The translations under genes and the position numbers were made by a program. A DNA stretch of 28,610 nucleotides, taken from assembly GCA_002352045.1 (NCBI GenBank), contig DEHT01000066.1, positions 17,533 to 46,142 of the forward strand. Direction: 5' to 3'. Shown here one piece after another: positions 8,240 to 14,789 of this stretch. Every line of letters starts with the position of its first letter. The stretch's first letter is position 1. Under the pieces are notes generated by a model. It worked only from the letters and a program-made list of their open reading frames with translations, searched no databases and was not told where the DNA came from. This stretch comes from Chitinophagaceae bacterium UBA2793 (GTDB lineage: Bacteria; Bacteroidota; Bacteroidia; Chitinophagales; Chitinophagaceae).

Positions 8240-9355
8240 TTAAGGGTACTTACTTTTCTCCCATTGGCTAAGCCAATAGGTTGTTCGTTTCAAATAATAA
8301 TCGGGAGCAAGTGGATTATAATTTTGGTAATGAAAACCTTTTGATTTAAAAGGTACAGCCGGCTCTATTTGTGTTCCTTCGTGCCACTCATTAAAAGAGG
8401 TAATACCAATAAATTTTGCTTTGCTTTGAATGGCTTGTTCAAACATTTCATCATAATAAATTCCATTCTTTCTTTCCCTTGTGTTTTTTCCATTCCATGG
8501 TCTTACCCTGCTGTCAATATATCCGGGGCTTACAGAGGGAATAAAAATTTTATGATTGCTATCGGCCCATTGTTGAAGATAGGGCCAGTTAGCCGGGGTA
8601 GATCCATAAGTAAATCCTGTAGCGCCAAAGTAGGTATAAAAGCCATCAAACCCCGATTGAGTAAAAAAGTTTTCTTCATTTTTTTCAACCCACAAGCCAA
8701 TCATAATTGCATCATACTTTGTATTGCGAATGCTGATGCTTCCATTGGGTAAAAGCAAGCTGCTCCATTCTGCAGCAGCAGTAAGATAAGAGTCGTACAC
8801 AAAGAACAATGGTTTATTATTCATTCTGTAAAAAGCCGGATGTGTTCCGTAACTGTCAATAATTAGTTGAATGTTATCCTTTGTGGTAGCTCCATTTCTT
8901 CCGGCAAAAGGCTCAATGTGAAAGCAAACTTTTATATTATTTTTTGCCGCTTCATCCATTATTGCCGGTACACTTTTATAACCAAAATCGGCCTTGTTCC
9001 ACCAGGTTAAAACTATTACCCCAATACCTGCTTTACGAAGCATTTGCATGTGAGTTTTAATTATGCCCCTGTCGGTACTGCTGTAAGCGCCTAATTGAGG
9101 AAAATAGTTGCTCGATATATTGTCGCCACCCGGGATAAAACCCTTGCTGATGGTATCGTTGGCATGTTGTTTTAAAACTGCATGTGCCCAATGGTAAGGT
9201 TCGCCATCTTTTTCACTGCTGCCATACCAGTTATAATAAAAACAAAATGCTTTGTTGTTTAAAGTAGATGAAGTATTATTTTTTGTACTACTGCAACGCA
9301 AAAAAAATGTTGAAATAAAAATCAAATAAAAAAATGCAGTTATTAATTTCATCAT
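8240..9355 (-). CDS. GH99-like endo-alpha-mannosidase lipoprotein
   Basis: A 371-residue protein. The N-terminus is hydrophobic and reaches FFLRCSS, a lipoprotein-like signal with Cys21, although Arg at -1 is atypical. The catalytic domain (about 35-365) shows GH99 features: FYYNWYGS (39-46) near the start, HIEPFAGR (146-153), and the key ITSFNEWHEGTQIEP motif (318-332). Its Glu323 and Glu326 align with the two catalytic glutamates described for Bacteroides GH99 enzymes. The family cleaves internal alpha-1,2-mannoside linkages, using a 1,2-anhydrosugar mechanism. No SusC/D pair or other mannan-degrading genes are adjacent, so substrate supply is unclear. It starts at tandem ATGs. Confidence 0.85.
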   Translation of the reverse strand: MMKLITAFFYLIFISTFFLRCSSTKNNTSSTLNNKAFCFYYNWYGSSEKDGEPYHWAHAVLKQHANDTISKGFIPGGDNISSNYFPQLGAYSSTDRGIIKTHMQMLRKAGIGVIVLTWWNKADFGYKSVPAIMDEAAKNNIKVCFHIEPFAGRNGATTKDNIQLIIDSYGTHPAFYRMNNKPLFFVYDSYLTAAAEWSSLLLPNGSISIRNTKYDAIMIGLWVEKNEENFFTQSGFDGFYTYFGATGFTYGSTPANWPYLQQWADSNHKIFIPSVSPGYIDSRVRPWNGKNTRERKNGIYYDEMFEQAIQSKAKFIGITSFNEWHEGTQIEPAVPFKSKGFHYQNYNPLAPDYYLKRTTYWLSQWEKSKYP

Positions 9356-9380
9356 TGAATGTAGTAAAATGTTTTCAACA

Positions 9381-9410
9381 AAAAAGGGAAGATTTGCGTC
9401 CTCCCTTTTT
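9381..9410 (-). terminator. Intrinsic terminator of fumC
   Basis: The stem AAAAAGGGA pairs with 9402-9410 around a short loop and lies directly after the fumC stop on the minus strand, followed there by TTTTTTG-like sequence. Confidence 0.75.
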
Positions 9411-9411
9411 G

Positions 9412-10812
9412 TTATTTTATATTTCCCACCATATTAGCGGGTATCACCCATTCGTCAAATTCTTTCGGTGTAACATATCCTAATTTTACTGCCATCTCTT
9501 TTAAAGTGGTTCCTTCTTTGTGTGCCTTTTGAGCAATTTCGGCTGCTTTGTAATAACCAATTTTTGTATTCAATGCAGTTACTAACATTAAAGAATTATC
9601 AACATGTTTTTTAATGTTTTCTTTAATGGGCTCAATACCCATTGCACATTTTTCGTTGAACGAAACACAGCCATCGCCAATTAATCTTGCACTATGCAAA
9701 AAGTTGTAAATCATTACCGGCTTAAATACGTTCAATTCAAAATGGCCGTTTGATCCGCCAATGCTTATAGCTACATCGTTGCCCATTACCTGTGCAGCAA
9801 TCATAGTGAGTGCTTCGCACTGCGTTGGGTTTACCTTTCCCGGCATTATGGAAGAACCCGGTTCGTTATCGGGAATAAATATTTCACCAATACCGCTTCT
9901 TGGGCCACTGCTCAACATACGAATGTCGTTTGCAATTTTCATTAAACTTACAGCTACCATTTTTAAAGCACCATGCGCTTCTACAATGGCATCATGTGCA
10001 GCCAATGCTTCAAATTTATTTTCGGCAGTTTTAAAAGGAAGTTTGGTAAGCTTGGCAATATGCTTAGCCACATTCACATCGTATTTTGGAGGCGTATTAA
10101 TGCCGGTACCAACGGCGGTGCCGCCCAACGCTAACTCACTCAGGTGCGCTAATGTATTTTTAATGGCTTTTAATCCATGATCTAACTGCGATACATAACC
10201 GCTAAATTCCTGGCCCAGTGTTAGCGGCGTTGCATCCATAAAATGGGTACGGCCAATTTTTACCACTTTTTTAAATGCCTTTGCTTTTTTATCGAGTGTA
10301 TTGCGTAATTGCGTAATTCCGGGGATAGTGGTTTCCACTAAAATTTTATAAGCCGCAATATGCATGGCAGTAGGAAAGGTATCGTTGCTGCTTTGGCTTT
10401 TGTTTACATCATCATTGGGGTGCAGGTATTTTACTTTGTCTGCTAATTTGCCGCCGTTTAATACATGCCCACGGTAAGCAATTACTTCATTCACATTCAT
10501 ATTGCTTTGAGTGCCGCTGCCCGTTTGCCAAACCACCAATGGAAAATAGTCGTCTAATTTTCCTTCCAAAATTTCTTTGGCTACTTTTCCAATAAGATCG
10601 GCTTTCTTTTTGGGCAATATGCCTGCTTCCTGGTTAGTGAGTGCCGCCGCATGTTTTAAATAGGCAAATGCCTTAATAATTTCTTTGGGCATGCGGTTAA
10701 TGTCTTGCGCAATTTTAAAATTATCAACACTGCGTTGAGTTTGTGCGCCGTAATAAGCAGCCACAGGCACTTTTACTTCGCCCATGGTATCTTTTTCAAT
10801 TCTATATTCCAT
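9412..10812 (-). CDS. fumC: Class II fumarate hydratase
   Basis: Fumarase C interconverts fumarate and L-malate in the TCA cycle; it is a cytoplasmic, iron-independent homotetramer. I start at the ATG encoding MEYRIEKDTMG (466 residues, matching E. coli FumC at 467). The longer open frame back to 10863 runs through the promoter-like element and would add an unlikely 17 residues. Motifs: TGSGTQSNMNVNEV (97-110), GRTHFMDATPLTLGQE (187-202, with the general acid/base His190), and the superfamily signature GSSIMPGKVN (319-328), whose mobile loop holds the catalytic serine. Its expression looks independent of the upstream crotonase gene, because a terminator at 10901-10927 and a -7 element lie between them. 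Confidence 0.96.
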   Translation of the reverse strand: MEYRIEKDTMGEVKVPVAAYYGAQTQRSVDNFKIAQDINRMPKEIIKAFAYLKHAAALTNQEAGILPKKKADLIGKVAKEILEGKLDDYFPLVVWQTGSGTQSNMNVNEVIAYRGHVLNGGKLADKVKYLHPNDDVNKSQSSNDTFPTAMHIAAYKILVETTIPGITQLRNTLDKKAKAFKKVVKIGRTHFMDATPLTLGQEFSGYVSQLDHGLKAIKNTLAHLSELALGGTAVGTGINTPPKYDVNVAKHIAKLTKLPFKTAENKFEALAAHDAIVEAHGALKMVAVSLMKIANDIRMLSSGPRSGIGEIFIPDNEPGSSIMPGKVNPTQCEALTMIAAQVMGNDVAISIGGSNGHFELNVFKPVMIYNFLHSARLIGDGCVSFNEKCAMGIEPIKENIKKHVDNSLMLVTALNTKIGYYKAAEIAQKAHKEGTTLKEMAVKLGYVTPKEFDEWVIPANMVGNIK

Positions 10813-10836
10813 AATAATATTGTGTTTTTGGAGTTG

Positions 10837-10844
10837 CAAATTTA
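10837..10844 (-). promoter_or_regulatory. Bacteroidota -7 promoter element before fumC
   Basis: On the minus strand this reads TAAATTTG, matching TAnnTTTG, 24 bp before the chosen fumC ATG. A TTG about 21 bp further upstream could serve as the -33 element. It supports the shorter start. Confidence 0.55.
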
Positions 10845-10900
10845 CAACAGCAAAGCCAAACAATGCAATAACTTATTGTATAAGTATGTCACTAAAAATA

Positions 10901-10927
10901 AAACTCCTTCGGTTAAAGAAGGAGTTT
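10901..10927 (-). terminator. Intrinsic terminator of the crotonase gene
   Basis: A perfect 10-bp stem (AAACTCCTTC with GAAGGAGTTT) and a 7-nt loop, followed on the minus strand by TTATTTTT. It starts 21 bp after the crotonase stop. Confidence 0.85.
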
Positions 10928-10948
10928 CAAAAAATTAAAAGACTTAGC

Positions 10949-11728
10949 TTATTTACCCGTAAAAACTGCTTTTCTTTTTTCTAAAAATGCAGTGGTGCCT
11001 TCTTTCATATCTGCTGTTATAAAGCAATTGCCGAATTCTTTGATTTCTTCGGTATAGCCATCTTTGGTTTCATCAAAAACAGCATTGGCTGCTTTAATGC
11101 AAGCGGCAACCGCCAAAGGTGCTTTTGAATTAATTAGGGTAAGAATTTGTTTGGTATGCTCCAACAATGTTTCGGCAGTGGTTACATAATTTACAAGTCC
11201 CAGGGCTTTTGCTTCATTGGCATCTATTAGGTGGGCACTCATTAGCAACTCCATGGCTTTGCCTTTGCCAATTAAATGCACTAAGCGTTGGGTACCGCCA
11301 TAACCGGGAATAAGGCCCAGGTTTACTTCGGGCTGGCCAAATTTTGCATTTTCACTTGCCACTCTAAAATGACATGCCATTGACAGTTCGCAACCGCCGC
11401 CCAATGCAAAACCATTTACTGCAGCCACAATGGGTTTTTTACTGTTTTCAATTTTAAAAAAAACATCTTGTCCACGTTTGGCAAGAGCCATGGCCTGGTC
11501 TTTAGAAAGCGCAGCAAACTCTGAAATATCTGCACCGGCTACAAATGCTTTATTACCACTGCCTGTAATAATTACGGAGCGAATATTATCGTCGGCATTC
11601 ACTTCATCAATGGCATTATCCAGGTCGTTGAAAACATCTTTGTTTAATGCATTCAATTTATCGGGCCGGTTAATGGTAATAGTACAAATATTATTTTCTG
11701 TTTCTAATAACAATGTGGAGTAGCTCAT
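10949..11728 (-). CDS. Enoyl-CoA hydratase/isomerase family protein (crotonase)
   Basis: A 259-residue cytoplasmic crotonase, the usual length for short-chain enoyl-CoA hydratases that hydrate trans-2-enoyl-CoA in fatty acid or butanoate metabolism. The oxyanion-hole segments AFVAGADISE (61-70) and NGFALGGGCELSM (105-117) are present. Both catalytic glutamates of the classic hydratases are there: Glu114 in GGGCEL and Glu134 in FGQPEV. The signature continues through LGLIPGYGGTQRL (137-149). The two glutamates favour a true hydratase such as crotonyl-CoA hydratase over an isomerase, but the exact substrate is not visible. It is divergent from the TRIC gene, with a 42-bp shared upstream region. 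Confidence 0.92.
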   Translation of the reverse strand: MSYSTLLLETENNICTITINRPDKLNALNKDVFNDLDNAIDEVNADDNIRSVIITGSGNKAFVAGADISEFAALSKDQAMALAKRGQDVFFKIENSKKPIVAAVNGFALGGGCELSMACHFRVASENAKFGQPEVNLGLIPGYGGTQRLVHLIGKGKAMELLMSAHLIDANEAKALGLVNYVTTAETLLEHTKQILTLINSKAPLAVAACIKAANAVFDETKDGYTEEIKEFGNCFITADMKEGTTAFLEKRKAVFTGK

Positions 11729-11758
11729 AAAATTCTTTTTTTAGGAAACCGAAGATAG

Positions 11759-11766
11759 TAATTTTG
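11759..11766 (+). promoter_or_regulatory. Bacteroidota -7 promoter element before the TRIC gene
   Basis: TAATTTTG matches TAnnTTTG and ends 4 bp before the ATG, so the transcript would be leaderless or nearly so. A near match for the divergent crotonase gene (TATCTTCG on the minus strand, 11750-11757) lies immediately beside it. Confidence 0.5.
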
Positions 11767-11770
11767 GGGC

Positions 11771-12373
11771 ATGACCTTTTTGCAGACCATTACCTACATA
11801 GGTATTTTTGTATTTGCTCTTACGGGTGCTTTTAAAGCACGCACCTACCGCATGGATATTTTTGGTGGGCTGGTAGTAGCTTTTGCCACAGCTTATGGCG
11901 GAGGAACCATCCGGGATCTGCTCATTGGCATTCGCCCGGTAAACTGGATAAATGATAATATTGCCCTGATGCTGGTTTTTAGCGGCACTGCATTTACTTT
12001 TTTACTAAAAGAAAATGTGAATCGGTTTAAACGAACTATTTTTTTTACGGATGCTGCAGGATTGGGATTATTTACGGCTGCGGGCATTGAAGTAGCTTTA
12101 AGAAACGGCTTGAACGATATATATGCTTTGACAATGGGTGTAATGACGGCTACATTTGGTGGTTTACTCGCAGATATTTTTTGCAATGCGGTTCCTAATT
12201 TATTCAAGCGGGGCGAATTATATGCAACAGCCTGCGCCATTGGCGGCACTCTTTACCTGTTACTGAAAGAAACAAATATTGATTCCAATCTGAATATTGC
12301 TATTTGTGTATTTCTAATTATTGGCATAAGAATATATTCAAAAAGAAAAAGGTTGATGTTGCCAGAGATATAA
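11771..12373 (+). CDS. Trimeric intracellular cation (TRIC) channel family protein, UPF0126/YicG-like
   Basis: A 200-residue inner-membrane protein with about seven hydrophobic helices arranged as an internal duplication, typical of bacterial TRIC/UPF0126 proteins. The first repeat has the signature YGGGTIRDLL (42-51). The second has FGGLLADIF (129-137), in which the usual arginine of GGxxRD is replaced by alanine. Bacterial TRIC homologues form homotrimeric K+-permeable channels; the substrate here is not established. The C-terminus is basic (KRKRLM). The downstream hairpin at 12407-12440 could act as its terminator. Confidence 0.9.
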   Translation: MTFLQTITYIGIFVFALTGAFKARTYRMDIFGGLVVAFATAYGGGTIRDLLIGIRPVNWINDNIALMLVFSGTAFTFLLKENVNRFKRTIFFTDAAGLGLFTAAGIEVALRNGLNDIYALTMGVMTATFGGLLADIFCNAVPNLFKRGELYATACAIGGTLYLLLKETNIDSNLNIAICVFLIIGIRIYSKRKRLMLPEI

Positions 12374-12406
12374 ATGTATCTGTTAAAAGAAACTTGCATT
12401 TGTTCC

Positions 12407-12440
12407 AAGGTCGACCACCTTCAAAAAGGTGGTCGACCTT
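12407..12440. repeat. GTCGAC hairpin repeat, copy 1
   Basis: AAGGTCGACCACCTT and its exact reverse complement form a 15-bp stem with a CAAA loop, followed by TTATTT. It lies 33 bp after the TRIC stop and about 8 bp before the truncated toxin frame opens. Copies 2 and 3 lie at 13258 and 13438. It may double as a terminator for the TRIC gene. Confidence 0.85.
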
Positions 12441-12447
12441 TATTTGA

Positions 12448-12723
12448 ATCAGTGGCCATTTAATTGGCAGCCAGTTTGATGGTGCCGGAGAACAGATTAA
12501 CCTTGTACCTATGAAAAGCAGTATTAACCAGCCACCGGGATCTTATGCAGCTATGGAACAACAGTGGGCAAATACCATTACAAATGGGGGTACTGTGTCT
12601 GATGTAAAAATTAAATTGTTGTACGAAAATTCCAGTTTTCCAAATAGGCCTACGAGGATTGTTGTTGAAGCTCGAATAAACAACAGTCCTACTCTAACCT
12701 CTTATACACACATTAATTTTTAA
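12448..12723 (+). pseudogene. 5'-truncated DNA/RNA non-specific endonuclease toxin C-terminus
   Basis: The frame is open from 12448 to the TAA at 12721; the first ATG is at 12511, but homology starts well before it. The sequence reads SGHLIGSQFDGAGEQINLVP, then YAAMEQQWANTITNG and KIKLLYENSSFPNRPTRIVV. This is the C-terminal pattern of the Endonuclea_NS_2 type nuclease found at the end of Rhs/LXG polymorphic toxins (GHLI with the catalytic His, then NLVPM, a W-A helix and a PVY..RP strand). The Asp before GHLI and the whole delivery part of the toxin are missing, and a stop at 12445-12447 precedes the frame. It is therefore most likely a decayed toxin fragment, directly ahead of a probable immunity gene. 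An orphan cassette awaiting recombination is an alternative. Confidence 0.75.
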
Positions 12724-12725
12724 GT

Positions 12726-13154
12726 ATGGAAAGGAATAAAAAAGTAGATGAATTTAAGAGTCTTTTATTAACTCAGCTTATAAATATGCCTGATATATTT
12801 GGGAATAAGATTAGAATTAAAGTCATATTTCCTCCCTATATTAATAAAGGGTATCAAACGGAGCAGTCAACTTTAGATATTGACGAAAATATTCAGGTTA
12901 TGGATAAGGCCATTTTATTTAACTATGATTTAGATATAGCTCTTTTTAAATTGATTTATACTGTTAACCAAAATGACGAATTCAATACTTTAGTTTTCGA
13001 AACAATAAAAGACAACTTTGAAAATGCTACAATTGAAATTTCCTTTAACCAGGAAGTAGAAGATACTTTTCGGAATAATCTTCCAAAATCGTGGCGTAAA
13101 AAAACGATTATTCCATGGTGGAAAAATTCTGATGAAACTAAGGGATTAGAATAA
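12726..13154 (+). CDS. Probable immunity protein to the adjacent nuclease toxin fragment
   Basis: A 142-residue cytoplasmic protein with no signal peptide or membrane segment. It is rich in Asp, Glu, Asn and Lys, and its DNA is visibly more AT-rich than the neighbouring housekeeping genes. It starts 2 bp after the toxin fragment's stop, the usual position for the cognate immunity gene of a polymorphic toxin. The body looks alpha/beta with a C-terminal tail containing KSWRKKTIIPWWKN. The layout (late strand of the type IEISFN followed by a W-rich tail) is loosely reminiscent of YezG/DUF600 immunity proteins, but I cannot establish homology by eye. It appears intact and ends at its own terminator. 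The immunity function is inferred from position. Confidence 0.6.
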   Translation: MERNKKVDEFKSLLLTQLINMPDIFGNKIRIKVIFPPYINKGYQTEQSTLDIDENIQVMDKAILFNYDLDIALFKLIYTVNQNDEFNTLVFETIKDNFENATIEISFNQEVEDTFRNNLPKSWRKKTIIPWWKNSDETKGLE

Positions 13155-13171
13155 GGGATTATATTTTATAG

Positions 13172-13204
13172 AAATGCCGGGGGTTTTTTTTCCGGTATTT
13201 TTTT
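13172..13204 (+). terminator. Intrinsic terminator after the immunity gene
   Basis: The stem AAATGCCGG pairs with CCGGTATTT (13192-13200, one G-T pair) around an 11-nt T-rich loop and is followed by a T run. It lies 17 bp after the stop at 13154. Confidence 0.75.
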
Positions 13205-13257
13205 AGTACAAAACCATTCAGTCAATCACAAATGAATATTGATTATCTCTGCTTAGC

Positions 13258-13290
13258 AAGGTCGACCACCTTCAAAAGGTGGTCGACCTT
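13258..13290. repeat. GTCGAC hairpin repeat, copy 2
   Basis: The same 15-bp perfect stem as copy 1, but with a 3-nt CAA loop, followed by TATCTAAA. It opens tandem unit A. Confidence 0.85.
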
Positions 13291-13437
13291 TATCTAAACC
13301 TTTATCTGAAAATATTTTAAAGTTTGTGTAAATCATCATCTATACTACATCTCATATCAAAAGAAATAAAAATAGCTCTGCTTTAAACTTCTTTTTTGGT
13401 TTAAATTAATTGAACACTGTTCTACTAAAAATTTGGT

Positions 13438-13470
13438 AAGGTCGACCACCTTCAAAAGCTGGTCGACCTT
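13438..13470. repeat. GTCGAC hairpin repeat, copy 3 (one stem mismatch)
   Basis: Identical to copy 2 except for C instead of G at 13459, creating a C-C mismatch with 13449 inside the stem. It opens tandem unit B. Confidence 0.82.
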
Positions 13471-13638
13471 TATCTAAAACCTTTTCTGAAAATATTTTAA
13501 AGTTTGTGTAAATCATCATCTATACTGCATCTCATAACAAAAGAAATAAAAATAGCACAACTTTAAACTTCTTTTTGCTTTAAATTAATTGAACACTGTT
13601 CCACTTAAAATAAATAGTTTAGTAAAAAATATTAAATA

Positions 13639-14784
13639 ATGGTTCTTTCACAAGCACAGGAAATAGCCGCTCATTTGCAGCACAACGATGTGCAGTTGGC
13701 TGTAAGGCGTATGCTCGATTTAAGCCTCGAATCAAATGACAGCAGTTTTATGCGGGAGTCAATTGCCTGGAGCAAACAATTGAGCGCTTCCAATGGAGAA
13801 GATATTGTTTCAGCAAATTTTTTGCAGGAAGGCCATCGCCTCATTGAAAAAGCAACAGCTATTAAAAATTATACTGCATACCAATCAAAGCAGTTGATTA
13901 AGGCCAATGGTATTTCAAAAAAATACAGCAAGGGCAACTTTTATTTAAAACCGGTAAGTTTAAGTTTAACCAATGGACAAATTACAGGAATAGTAGGGGA
14001 GAATGGAAATGGTAAAACCACCTTGCTGCGCTGCCTTTCCGGTCAGTTGGCCATTGATGGCGGCAGCATTGATTATAGCCTTTTGAACAAACCCGATTAC
14101 TATAACGTAAAACACTACGTGGCTTTTATTCCGCAGCGTATTCCTCGCTGGTACGGGCAGTTGAAAGACAACCTCCATTTTAGTGCAGCAATTTCGGGTT
14201 TAAAGGAAGAAGAAAATGAGTTGATGGTAGATTTTATGTTGGAACGATTGGGCCTTACAAAATTTGCGCTGCTCAACTGGGAGCAAATTAGCAGTGGTTA
14301 CCGAACCCGTTTTGAACTGGCAAGAATACTATTGCAAAAACCTCAGTTGTTAATCTTAGATGAACCGCTCGCCAATCTCGATATTAAAGCACAGCAAACC
14401 GTACTCACCGATTTACAGTTTATTGCAAAAAGTGCTTACAATCCAATGGGCATTATTTTAAGTTCGCAACAATTGCACGAAGTAGAGAAAGTGGCAGATG
14501 ATGTAATTTTTATTCGCAATGGGGAAAGCATTGTAAACGCTACCAAAAAACAATCCGAAGCCGAAGCTGAAAATGTGTTGGAAATAGAATCAACTGCCTC
14601 CAGGGAGCAAATTGCCGAAGTCTTAAAAGAATTTGATGTAAGCATTGGATTTAATGGTGGCTTTTATACCATTTCATCTCCTGACAAAACGGCGGCCGAA
14701 ATTGGGGCAAAACTTTTTGAGGATAAAGTTACCATCACCTATTTTAGAGATATTACCCATTCTACCAAACGCTATTTTAACTAA
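13639..14784 (+). CDS. ABC transporter ATP-binding protein with helical N-terminal extension
   Basis: A 381-residue cytoplasmic ATPase. An 85-residue, largely helical N-terminal extension precedes the nucleotide-binding domain. Walker A is GENGNGKTT (120-128) and Walker B is LLILDEP (237-243, catalytic Glu242), followed by a D-loop (LANLD). The signature is ISSGYRTRF (217-225) rather than LSGGQ. The H-loop position reads LSSQQLHEVE, with Gln277 where histidine is usual. A further ~75-residue C-terminal domain follows (about 305-381). It is 5 bp upstream of a multi-pass membrane protein and forms a two-gene exporter-like unit with it. The substrate is unknown. The start ATG is preceded by the tandem repeat region, which must contain or border its promoter. 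Confidence 0.88.
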   Translation: MVLSQAQEIAAHLQHNDVQLAVRRMLDLSLESNDSSFMRESIAWSKQLSASNGEDIVSANFLQEGHRLIEKATAIKNYTAYQSKQLIKANGISKKYSKGNFYLKPVSLSLTNGQITGIVGENGNGKTTLLRCLSGQLAIDGGSIDYSLLNKPDYYNVKHYVAFIPQRIPRWYGQLKDNLHFSAAISGLKEEENELMVDFMLERLGLTKFALLNWEQISSGYRTRFELARILLQKPQLLILDEPLANLDIKAQQTVLTDLQFIAKSAYNPMGIILSSQQLHEVEKVADDVIFIRNGESIVNATKKQSEAEAENVLEIESTASREQIAEVLKEFDVSIGFNGGFYTISSPDKTAAEIGAKLFEDKVTITYFRDITHSTKRYFN

Positions 14785-14789
14785 GAAAT

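Larger units (their letters stand above)
13258..13610. repeat. Tandem direct repeat, two units with 180-bp period
   Basis: Unit A (13258-13430) and unit B (13438-13610) are roughly 90% identical by eye over about 170 bp, with substitutions scattered and one 1-bp gap. Each begins with the GTCGAC hairpin and includes a shared AAAGTTTGTGTAAATCATCA block and a TTTAAA inverted repeat near the end. The 484 bp between the immunity gene and the ABC gene hold only this repeat and the terminator at 13172. No ORF or recognised promoter consensus was found in the units. Confidence 0.88.

Noticed and set aside
8369..8752. 127-residue open frame on the plus strand opposite the GH99 gene
   Set aside because: It is antisense to a gene with clear catalytic motifs, with no family features of its own.
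9761..10180. 139-residue open frame on the plus strand opposite fumC
   Set aside because: It is antisense to a strongly conserved enzyme, has no recognisable motif and is a by-product of its codon usage.
10813..10863. 17-residue N-terminal extension of FumC
   Set aside because: It overlaps a -7 promoter element, is unlike the family N-terminus, and the shorter start gives the standard length.
13258..13470. Possible CRISPR array from repeated hairpins
   Set aside because: Only three copies with very unequal spacing (851 and 180 bp from start to start), and the DNA between copies 2 and 3 is itself duplicated rather than unique spacers. No cas genes were seen.
12407..13470. Integron attC-like sites around a gene cassette
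   Set aside because: The hairpins are near-perfect palindromes without the GTTRRRY core or the extrahelical bases of attC sites, and no integrase is present.
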